Notes under the pieces: generated by a model
Database searches by the model: none
Seen by the model: only the letters and a program-made list of their open reading frames with translations
What the model was told of the DNA's origin: nothing
In this document: positions 15,671-23,642 of the stretch, one piece after another
Layout: every line of letters starts with the position of its first letter
Numbering within the stretch: position 1 is the stretch's first letter
Assembly (NCBI GenBank): GCA_017613995.1
Contig: JAGACT010000008.1
Coordinates: 1 to 28,191, forward strand
Origin: Eubacteriaceae bacterium
GTDB lineage: Bacteria; Bacillota; Clostridia; Eubacteriales; Anaerofustaceae
Reading direction: 5' to 3'
DNA: 28,191 bases
Program-made: the position numbers and the translations under genes

Positions 15671-15728
15671 ATTCAGGTTAGGAGATCACCGGAAAAGGCC
15701 CCCTGGGGCCCACCGTGAAAAGACAGCA

Positions 15729-16832
15729 ATGCACGTCATTTCGATGTCCCTTGACGGCTTCAGAAATATTTCCAGGACGCGTCTTGAATTCAGTCCCCAT
15801 CTAAATATCCTCCTGGGAGACAACGGCCAGGGAAAGACCAACACCATCGAGGCGGTATGCCTCGCCCTGAGCGGAAAGAGCCCCCGGGACAGTTCCATCG
15901 AGAACTTCATAATGCAGGGCCGCGAGCGCTGCAGCATCGTATGCGATGTGAAAAGCGACGATCTCACGGACCCCACAGTAGGCGTGACCATCAGCCGTGA
16001 AGGCAGGAAGCATACGATCAACGATTCCCGTATCCGCTCCCGCCAGAACCTGCTGGACATGTTCTCCGTGGTCTTTTTCGGGCCCGACGACCTGAGGCTG
16101 GTGAAGGACTCCCCCCAGGTGAGAAGGGACTTTCTGAACGAATCCATCAGCTGTCTGTACCCGGCGTACTCGGGGGTGCTCTCCGAATACGCCCGCACCC
16201 TCAGACAGAGGGGGGTCCTGCTCAGGGACTGGTCCCCTTCCTCAGAGCCACTGCTGGAGGTGTACGACGACACCCTGGCGAAAACGGGAAGCACCATAAT
16301 CAAGTACCGCATAAAGACCCTCAGGCAGCTCGGAAGCATGGCGGCCGGGCGCTATGAAGCCATAAGCGGCGGATCCGAGAGGATCTCCGTATCGTACATC
16401 AGCGACATACTCAAGAGCGCCGCCGGCGCCGACGAGATAGAAGACCTTTACAGGAATGCCCTGGCCGGGGCCAGGCGCAGCGATATCTGCGCAAAAACCA
16501 CCACCGTGGGCGCTCACCGGGACGATATCAGCTTCTTTATCGACGCCGCCCCCGCCAGGAAGTTCGCTTCCCAGGGCCAGCAGCGCAGCATAGCCCTGAG
16601 CATGAAGACAGCACTTACGGATCTTATCCGGGAGGTGAAGCACCAGGAGCCGGTTATCCTGCTGGATGACGTCATGAGCGAACTGGACCGGGGAAGAAGG
16701 GATTCAATAGCCTCGATGCTCAGCGGAGGACAGGTATTCATCACGGGGACCGGACTGGATTTCGTTCCCTCCGGCACCGACACCCGCACCTTCAGGGTGC
16801 GGTCAGGAAATATAACAGAAGAAACAGTTTGA
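15729..16832 (+). CDS. recF: DNA replication/repair protein RecF
   Basis: An SMC-like ATPase of 367 residues that binds gapped DNA and helps load RecA at stalled forks. Walker A is GDNGQGKT (30-37). The internal segment FFGPDDLRLVKDSPQVRRDFL is typical. The ABC-type signature is ASQGQQRSIALSMK, and Walker B is PVILLDDVMSELD. The frame is open upstream to a TTG at 15642, but that lies in the promoter. ATG 15729 is the only in-frame start within the transcript and aligns with the N-terminus of Bacillus RecF. Its ribosome binding site is weak (GAAAAG). gyrB begins 17 bases after the stop. dnaA and dnaN, the usual upstream neighbours, are missing. Confidence 0.93.
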   Translation: MHVISMSLDGFRNISRTRLEFSPHLNILLGDNGQGKTNTIEAVCLALSGKSPRDSSIENFIMQGRERCSIVCDVKSDDLTDPTVGVTISREGRKHTINDSRIRSRQNLLDMFSVVFFGPDDLRLVKDSPQVRRDFLNESISCLYPAYSGVLSEYARTLRQRGVLLRDWSPSSEPLLEVYDDTLAKTGSTIIKYRIKTLRQLGSMAAGRYEAISGGSERISVSYISDILKSAAGADEIEDLYRNALAGARRSDICAKTTTVGAHRDDISFFIDAAPARKFASQGQQRSIALSMKTALTDLIREVKHQEPVILLDDVMSELDRGRRDSIASMLSGGQVFITGTGLDFVPSGTDTRTFRVRSGNITEETV

Positions 16833-16849
16833 CGAACAGGAGAGAAAAC

Positions 16850-18757
16850 ATGTCAACCAACACTTACGACGCCAGCGGCATCAAGGTCCTGGAGGGCCTC
16901 GAAGCCGTACGCAAGCGCCCCGGCATGTACATCGGAAGCACGGGACGGGACGGTCTGCATCATCTCGTGTACGAGATCATCGACAACTCGGTGGATGAGG
17001 CTCTGGCCGGATACTGCAAAAACATCGATGTCATCATCAACCCGGGAGAGACCATCACCGTCATCGACGACGGCCGCGGCATCCCCACGGGGATCCATCC
17101 CCAGTACGGCAGGAGCGCGGTGGAGATAGCCCTCACAAAGCTGCATGCCGGAGGAAAGTTCGACAACACGAACTACAAGGTTTCCGGAGGACTCCACGGC
17201 GTGGGCGTTTCCGTCGTCAACGCCCTGAGCGAGTGGCTCAAGGTCACGGTATATCAGGACGGAAAGATCTTCGAGCAGAACTATGAGAGAGGCAAGCCCC
17301 TGGATGAGCTGACGGTGATCGGCAAGACCAAGCGCACCGGCACCACCGTGTCCTTCAAGCCGGACTATCAGATCTTCTCGGAGCTGGTCTACAATTACGA
17401 CACCCTGCGCCACCGCATCCAGGAACTGGCTTTTCTGAACAAGGGACTCAGGATAACCCTGAGGGACGACCGCACAGAGGAAGGCAGGTACGAGGAGTTC
17501 CATTACGAAGGCGGTATAGTGGAGTACATCAAACTGCTGAATTCCGGCAAGGAGCCCCTGACCCCCTCCATCATCTACTTCGAGAAATCCACCGACGCCG
17601 GGGAACTGGAAGTGGCGATGCAGTATACCGACAGCTACAACGAGAGCATCTCCTCCTATGCCAACAACATCAATACCACAGAAGGCGGAATGCACGTGAA
17701 CGGCTTCAAGAGCGCCCTCACCCGCTGCATCAACAACTACGGCCAGAAGTTCAACTTCCTCAAGAAGGACAAGGGAGAGACCCTCTCGGGAGAGGATATC
17801 CGCGAAGGCCTCACCGCCATCATATCCGTCAAGCTCAAGAACCCGGAGTTCGAGGGCCAGACGAAGACGAAGCTCGGAAACCCCGAGATCAGGGGCATGG
17901 TGGATACCATCGCGGGAAGCGTTCTCACCTCATATCTGGAGGAGCATCCCCAGGAAGCCAAGATCATAATGGAAAAGGCCACTCTGGCGTCCCAGGCCAG
18001 GGCCGCGGCCAAGAAGGCCAGGGAAAACGTCAGGCGCAAGAGCGGCCTCGACACGGCGGCCCTGCCCGGAAAACTCTCCGACTGCGCAGACAAGAATCCC
18101 GCCAACTGCGAGATCTACATAGTGGAGGGAGACTCCGCAGGCGGTTCCGCAAAGCAGGGACGGGATCCCAAGACCCAGGCGATACTGCCCCTGAGGGGAA
18201 AGATCCTCAACGTGGAAAAGGTCAGGCTGGACCGCATGCTTTCGTCGGACACCATCAAAAGCATGATCACGGCCTTCGGCACCGGCATCGGGGAGGACTT
18301 CGACATTGACAAGGCCCGTTACCACAAGATCATCATCATGACAGATGCCGACGTGGACGGAGCCCATATCAGGACGCTGCTGCTCACCTTCTTCTACCGC
18401 TACATGCCGGGACTCATAGACCACGGCTACGTGTACGTGGCCCAGCCGCCCCTTTACAAGGTACAGAAGGGACGCGACATCCGCTACTGCTACGACGAGG
18501 AGCAGCTGGAAGCGATCTATTCGGAGATAGGCCGCGACAAGACGGAACTGCAGCGCTACAAGGGCCTCGGTGAGATGAATCCGGAGCAGCTCTGGGAGAC
18601 CACCATGAACCCGGCCAACAGGACCCTGCTGAAGATCAGCATCCAGGACGCAGTGCAGGCCGACTACGTGTGCTCCATACTTATGGGAGACCAGGTTCAG
18701 CCCAGAAGGGATTTCATTACGGAGAACGCCACCAAGGTGGAGAATCTCGACATTTAA
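16850..18757 (+). CDS. gyrB: DNA gyrase subunit B
   Basis: The ATPase and Toprim subunit of DNA gyrase, 635 residues, the length of Gram-positive GyrB without the proteobacterial insert. The GHKL ATPase motifs are EIIDNSVDEA, VIDDGRGIP and GGLHGVGVSVVNALS. The Toprim metal-binding motifs are EGDSAGGSAKQGRD and DADVDGAHIRTLL. The C-terminus carries YKGLGEMNPEQLWETTMNP. An in-frame TTG exists 21 bases upstream, but the ATG at 16850 has GGAG about nine bases away and matches the family start. It works with GyrA, encoded ten bases downstream, to introduce negative supercoils. Confidence 0.97.
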   Translation: MSTNTYDASGIKVLEGLEAVRKRPGMYIGSTGRDGLHHLVYEIIDNSVDEALAGYCKNIDVIINPGETITVIDDGRGIPTGIHPQYGRSAVEIALTKLHAGGKFDNTNYKVSGGLHGVGVSVVNALSEWLKVTVYQDGKIFEQNYERGKPLDELTVIGKTKRTGTTVSFKPDYQIFSELVYNYDTLRHRIQELAFLNKGLRITLRDDRTEEGRYEEFHYEGGIVEYIKLLNSGKEPLTPSIIYFEKSTDAGELEVAMQYTDSYNESISSYANNINTTEGGMHVNGFKSALTRCINNYGQKFNFLKKDKGETLSGEDIREGLTAIISVKLKNPEFEGQTKTKLGNPEIRGMVDTIAGSVLTSYLEEHPQEAKIIMEKATLASQARAAAKKARENVRRKSGLDTAALPGKLSDCADKNPANCEIYIVEGDSAGGSAKQGRDPKTQAILPLRGKILNVEKVRLDRMLSSDTIKSMITAFGTGIGEDFDIDKARYHKIIIMTDADVDGAHIRTLLLTFFYRYMPGLIDHGYVYVAQPPLYKVQKGRDIRYCYDEEQLEAIYSEIGRDKTELQRYKGLGEMNPEQLWETTMNPANRTLLKISIQDAVQADYVCSILMGDQVQPRRDFITENATKVENLDI

Positions 18758-18766
18758 AGGTGATAT

Positions 18767-21262
18767 ATGGTTAAGGACAAGGACAACATGAACAATCCGG
18801 ACGTCGAAGAGGAGAGCACCTACGACGACGTAAAGCACATAGATTTCGTTGACACGATGCAGAAGTCCTACATCGACTACGCCATGAGCGTTATCGTGGG
18901 AAGGGCTCTGCCGGACGTGAGGGACGGTCTCAAGCCGGTCCACAGAAGGATCCTCTACGGCATGGAGGAACTGGGAGTCAGAGCCAACAGCGCCTACAGA
19001 AAGAGCGCCCGTATCGTGGGCGACGTCATGGGTAAGTACCATCCCCACGGCGACGCTTCCATCTACGACGCCATGGCCCGTATGGCCCAGGACTTCTCCA
19101 CCCGCTACATGCTGGTGGACGGCCAGGGAAACTTCGGTTCAGTGGACGGGGACTCCCCCGCCGCCATGCGTTACACCGAAGCCAGGATGTCCAGGATCGC
19201 TTCCGAGATGCTCCGGGACATCAACAAGGACACTGTGGACTTCGGCCCGAACTTCGACGAGAGCCTCAGGGAGCCCCTGGTGCTTCCCGCCAGGTTCCCG
19301 AACCTTCTCGTGAACGGCTCCAACGGTATCGCCGTGGGCATGGCCACCAACATACCTCCCCACAACCTGGGCGAGGTCATAGACGCCACCATTGCCCTTA
19401 TGGACGATCCCTCCCTGACGGCTCTGGATCTGACGAAGTACATCAAGGGACCGGACTTCCCCACCGGAGGCATCATCCTGGGACGCAGCGGCATGATAAG
19501 CGCCTATACCACGGGCCGGGGCCGCATCAGGGTCAGGGCGAAGGCCGAGATCGAGCAGGTCTCCAGCACCCGCCAGAGGATAGTGGTCAGCGAGCTGCCC
19601 TACATGGTCAACAAGGCCAAGCTGGTGGAAAAAATGGCCGAACTGGTCCGGGACAAGAAGATCGTCGGAATCTCCGACATCCATGACCTTTCCGACAGAA
19701 AGGGCATGCGCATCGTCATCGACCTCAAGAAGGACGCCAACGCCCAGGTCATACTCAACCAGCTCTACAAGAACACCCAGATGGAGGATACCTTCGGAGT
19801 CACCATGCTGGTACTGGATCACAACCAGCCGAAGGTGCTGGACTTAAAGCAGATCCTGGAATGCTACATCGCCCATCAGAAGGAAGTCATCGTAAGAAGG
19901 ACGAAGTTCGATCTGGACAAGGCCCTCGCCAGGGCCCATATCCTGGAGGGACTGCTCATCGCCCTGGACAACATCGACGAGGTGATCAGGATCATCCGTT
20001 CGTCCTATGACGACGCCGAGGAACGCCTCATGAAGCGTTTCGAGCTGTCCGCCATCCAGGCCAAGGCCATCGTGGACATGCAGCTCAGAAGGCTCCAGGG
20101 ACTTGAGAGAGAGAAGCTGGAGGCGGAGTACGCCGAGCTGGAGAGGATGATCGCCTACTACAGAGCGGTGCTGGAGAACGAGTCCATGGTCATCGACATC
20201 ATCCGTACCGAGATGAGCGAGATCAAGGAGAAGTACAACGACGAACGCCGCACTGGCTTCGACAACGACGCAGACGACATAGAGATCGAGGACCTCATCC
20301 CCGAAGAGGACGTGGTCATCACCATAACCCATGTGGGCTATGTCAAGAGGCTCCCCGCCAACACCTACAAGGCCCAGAAGAGGGGCGGCAAGGGCATCAC
20401 CGCCCACGCCACCAGGGAAAACGACTTCGTCGAGCACCTGTTCATGACGTCCACCCACAGCTACATACTCTTCTTCACCAACAAGGGCAAGGTGTACCGT
20501 CTGAAGGCCTATGAGGTGCCGGAAGCCGGCAGGACCGCCAAGGGAATGGCCATCGTCAACATACTGGCCATCGAGCAGGGAGAAAAGATCACCGCGGTCA
20601 TACCCGTGAAGACCTTCGACGAGGGATCCTTCCTCGTTATGGCCACCCGCAGCGGCCTTATCAAGAAGACCGCCCTGTCGGAATACAATTCCTCCCGCAA
20701 GAGCGGACTCATCGCCATCAACCTTTCCGAGGACGACGAGCTCATCGACGTCAAGCTCACCGACGGCCGCTCCAACATCATCATGGGAACAGGAGCGGGA
20801 TACGCCATCGTGTTCAGTGAGGATGACATCCGTCCCATGGGCAGGGTAGCCATGGGCGTCAGAGGCATAAGGCTCTCCCCCAGGGATGTGGTGGTATCCA
20901 TGGACATCGCCGAGGAAGGAAAGCATATCCTAACCGTCACCGAAAACGGTTACGGCAAGCTCACCAAGACCAGCCTGTATCCCGTCCAGGGCAGAGCCGG
21001 AAAGGGAGTGCAGAACTACAAGTTCAATTCCAAGACCGGGGAGGTCACGGACCTTCTGTGCATAGACCGGGACGAGAACGACGTTATGATCATTTCCAAC
21101 GAGGGCGTCGTCATCCGCATGAGCGCATCGGAGATCTCCACCATGGGCAGAAGCACCTCCGGAGTGAAGCTCATGCAGCTGGATGAGGACATCTCCATCG
21201 CCGCGATAGCCAAGGTCAGCAAGGACGAGGAGATCGAGGAGGAGGCCACGGAACAGGCCTGA
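18767..21262 (+). CDS. gyrA: DNA gyrase subunit A
   Basis: The breakage-reunion subunit of gyrase, 831 residues. The catalytic tyrosine is Tyr136 in AAMRYTE (E. coli Tyr122). The C-terminal domain contains the GyrA box (QKRGGKG), which separates it from ParC, and six beta-propeller-type repeats. In the quinolone-resistance region the sequence is HPHGDASIYDAM: Ala97 stands where E. coli has Ser83, and Asp101 keeps the acidic residue of Asp87. Mycobacteria share this alanine and are naturally less susceptible to quinolones. AAAGGTG precedes the ATG. The N-terminus has an acidic extension of about 14 residues compared with E. coli, and the protein ends in an acidic tail. Confidence 0.97.
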   Translation: MVKDKDNMNNPDVEEESTYDDVKHIDFVDTMQKSYIDYAMSVIVGRALPDVRDGLKPVHRRILYGMEELGVRANSAYRKSARIVGDVMGKYHPHGDASIYDAMARMAQDFSTRYMLVDGQGNFGSVDGDSPAAMRYTEARMSRIASEMLRDINKDTVDFGPNFDESLREPLVLPARFPNLLVNGSNGIAVGMATNIPPHNLGEVIDATIALMDDPSLTALDLTKYIKGPDFPTGGIILGRSGMISAYTTGRGRIRVRAKAEIEQVSSTRQRIVVSELPYMVNKAKLVEKMAELVRDKKIVGISDIHDLSDRKGMRIVIDLKKDANAQVILNQLYKNTQMEDTFGVTMLVLDHNQPKVLDLKQILECYIAHQKEVIVRRTKFDLDKALARAHILEGLLIALDNIDEVIRIIRSSYDDAEERLMKRFELSAIQAKAIVDMQLRRLQGLEREKLEAEYAELERMIAYYRAVLENESMVIDIIRTEMSEIKEKYNDERRTGFDNDADDIEIEDLIPEEDVVITITHVGYVKRLPANTYKAQKRGGKGITAHATRENDFVEHLFMTSTHSYILFFTNKGKVYRLKAYEVPEAGRTAKGMAIVNILAIEQGEKITAVIPVKTFDEGSFLVMATRSGLIKKTALSEYNSSRKSGLIAINLSEDDELIDVKLTDGRSNIIMGTGAGYAIVFSEDDIRPMGRVAMGVRGIRLSPRDVVVSMDIAEEGKHILTVTENGYGKLTKTSLYPVQGRAGKGVQNYKFNSKTGEVTDLLCIDRDENDVMIISNEGVVIRMSASEISTMGRSTSGVKLMQLDEDISIAAIAKVSKDEEIEEEATEQA

Positions 21263-21279
21263 GCCGGAAGGGAGCTCTG

Positions 21280-23637
21280 ATGAGAACATACAGTGTATCC
21301 GTCGGAGAGCTTTGCGCCGAGAGCATGCTCTCCGGCTCCATCGACAACAGATTTTCATCACATTCGAGACTGATGGAGGGCATACGCCTCCATCAGTACA
21401 TTCAGAGCAAGTACGGTCCTGACGATCTGTGTGAACAGACGATGAATTTCAGGACCGTTTTTTCCGATGTCATGCTGGAGATATCCGGAAGGGCCGACGG
21501 AATACTGGATACGGCGGGGGATCCCCTTGTGGAGGAGATTAAGTCCACCACGAGGGACCTCTCGGAGATGGAGCAGCCCAATCCCGGGCATCTGGCCCAG
21601 TGCAGGTGCTACAGCTATATCTACCTGGTGCAACACGATCTGGAGGAGATCCGCTACAGAGTCACATACATCTTTGCAGGCGAAAAGCACGACCTGAAGT
21701 GCTTCGAATACCGGGACAGCAGGGAGGAACTGGAAAAATACTTCAACGACCTGGTGAAGGGCTTCGTGGAGCACATCACCGCAGTGGAAAAGTATGAGGA
21801 AAGCCGCAACGCGAAAATAAAGGCAATGAAGTTCCCCTTCGAGTTCCGCATGTACCAGAAGGAGACCATCAACCGCATCTACCGCATCATCAAGGAAGGC
21901 AAAAACGTATTCATGAACGCCCCCACCGGAAGCGGGAAGACCCTCAACAGCCTGTATCCCGCCATCAAGGCGATGCCCTTCCTAAACCACCCGAAGATCT
22001 TCTATCTCACGGCGAAATCCACCCAGAAGGCGGTGGCCCTCAACGCCCTGTCGATACTCAGGAAAAAGGGGCTCCCCATAAGGAGCCTGGTGCTGACGGC
22101 AAAGGAAAAGGCCTGCCGCCTGGATGTCACCAGCTGCAACCCCGAGGACTGCCCCTACGCCCTGGACTACTATGACAAGCTCAGGGACCGCCGCGACGAG
22201 ATGCTCGCCAGCAGGGACCTTTTCGATGCGGGGGACTTTCAGGACCTCTCGGAAGAACACATCATGTGCCCCTTCGAGATGTCGCTGGACTTTTCGGAGT
22301 GGGCGGACGTCATTATCTGCGACTATAATTACGTTTTCGACCCCTCAGCGGCCCTTAAACGGTATTTTGAGGAGGACCCCAGGGGAGATTACATCTTCCT
22401 GGTGGACGAAGCCCACAACCTTCCTGAGCGAAGCCGGCAGATGTACTCCGAGGTCATAAACCGCGCGGACCTTCTGAGACTCAAGCGCACCGCGCCCACC
22501 CTCAAGGTGCTGGGTTCCTGCGCCGACGAGATACTGGAGTGCATGGATGACTGGAAGAAGGATGCCCTGGACAGCGATGCCTATGTCTTCGACGATCCCT
22601 CCACATCCTTTTACATGACCCTTTCCCACTTCTGCCAGGAAGCGGACAGGTTCCTTTCGAGGGCCAAAAGGGAGGACGAGCGCTACCCGTTCATACTGGA
22701 CATGTACTTCAACATCTCGAAGTTCATGAGCATCTGGGATCTGAAGAACGATTCCCACGTGTTCTACTATGACGTGAAGGAAGATTTCCTCAAGCTCTTC
22801 TGCACCGACGCCCGGGAATACCTCAGCGCCATACTCAGAAAGGGACAGAGCGCCGTGTTCTTTTCCGCCACCCTGACCCCGCTGGACTACTACTGCGAGA
22901 TACTGGGGGGAGCCAGGGACGACTATCTCATGAACGTGAAGAGCAGCTTCGACCCCGACAACTTCAAGATCGCGGTGGACACCTCGATCAGGACCACATA
23001 CCAGAAGAGAGCCCTGTACTACGCCGACGCGGCGGAGAGGATCAACACTGTCATCAGCAGCAAAAGGGGAAACTACATCGTTTACTTCCCTTCCTACGCG
23101 TATCTTGACAGCGTTTACGAGGAATATAAGAAGAAGTTCGAGGATGAGGTGCTGGTGCAGCAGCGGGGCCTGGACGAGAACGCCAGGAAACAGTTCCTGG
23201 CCAACTTCACATCCCAGAGCGCGGTCACCGCCTTCGCGGTCATCGGCGGAGTGTTCTCCGAAGCGGTGGACCTGGTGGGGGACAAGCTTATCGGCGCCGT
23301 CATCTGCGGGGTCAGCCTGCCCATGATATGCACCGAAAGGGAGCTTATCAGGCGCCACTACGACGAAACGGGCCGCGCGGGCTTCGACTACGCCTACGTC
23401 TATCCCGGCATGAACAAGGTCCTCCAGGCTATGGGAAGGGTCATCAGGACCCAGGACGACAAAGGATGCGCCGTTCTGCTGGACGAGCGGTTCCGCTACA
23501 CCGCATACAGAAAATGCTTTCCGCCCCATTACGGACACATGGTGTTCGTAAACAGCGGAAAGCAGCTTAAACAGTACCTAGATTACGCTTCCTCGGGAGA
23601 ATCCTTCTCCGACGATCCCTTCTGGGAGGAAGACTGA
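21280..23637 (+). CDS. PD-(D/E)XK nuclease fused to an XPD/DinG-type Fe-S DNA helicase
   Basis: A 785-residue protein with two parts. Residues 50-170 resemble a RecB/Cas4-type nuclease: RADGI (Asp73), EEIK (Glu86, Lys88) and QCRCY (Gln107, Tyr111). From about 185 a superfamily 2 helicase of the Rad3/XPD/DinG kind follows: Walker A APTGSGKT (214-221), four cysteines (279, 286, 291, 330) placed as in the XPD iron-sulfur domain, DEAH (376-379), FFSATLTP, and motif VI AMGRVIRTQDDKG. It should unwind DNA 5' to 3' and cut it, probably in repair. It begins 17 bases after gyrA with a GGGAG site and closes the operon. No recB- or addB-like gene is adjacent. Confidence 0.88.
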   Translation: MRTYSVSVGELCAESMLSGSIDNRFSSHSRLMEGIRLHQYIQSKYGPDDLCEQTMNFRTVFSDVMLEISGRADGILDTAGDPLVEEIKSTTRDLSEMEQPNPGHLAQCRCYSYIYLVQHDLEEIRYRVTYIFAGEKHDLKCFEYRDSREELEKYFNDLVKGFVEHITAVEKYEESRNAKIKAMKFPFEFRMYQKETINRIYRIIKEGKNVFMNAPTGSGKTLNSLYPAIKAMPFLNHPKIFYLTAKSTQKAVALNALSILRKKGLPIRSLVLTAKEKACRLDVTSCNPEDCPYALDYYDKLRDRRDEMLASRDLFDAGDFQDLSEEHIMCPFEMSLDFSEWADVIICDYNYVFDPSAALKRYFEEDPRGDYIFLVDEAHNLPERSRQMYSEVINRADLLRLKRTAPTLKVLGSCADEILECMDDWKKDALDSDAYVFDDPSTSFYMTLSHFCQEADRFLSRAKREDERYPFILDMYFNISKFMSIWDLKNDSHVFYYDVKEDFLKLFCTDAREYLSAILRKGQSAVFFSATLTPLDYYCEILGGARDDYLMNVKSSFDPDNFKIAVDTSIRTTYQKRALYYADAAERINTVISSKRGNYIVYFPSYAYLDSVYEEYKKKFEDEVLVQQRGLDENARKQFLANFTSQSAVTAFAVIGGVFSEAVDLVGDKLIGAVICGVSLPMICTERELIRRHYDETGRAGFDYAYVYPGMNKVLQAMGRVIRTQDDKGCAVLLDERFRYTAYRKCFPPHYGHMVFVNSGKQLKQYLDYASSGESFSDDPFWEED

Positions 23638-23642
23638 AATAC

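Noticed and set aside
15642..15728. TTG start giving RecF a 29-residue extension
   Set aside because: The TTG is part of the predicted -35 element, so it would not be in the mRNA; the extension has no counterpart in Bacillus RecF.
15336..15728. Replication origin in front of recF-gyrB-gyrA
   Set aside because: No cluster of DnaA boxes (TTATCCACA-like) was seen and dnaA/dnaN are absent.
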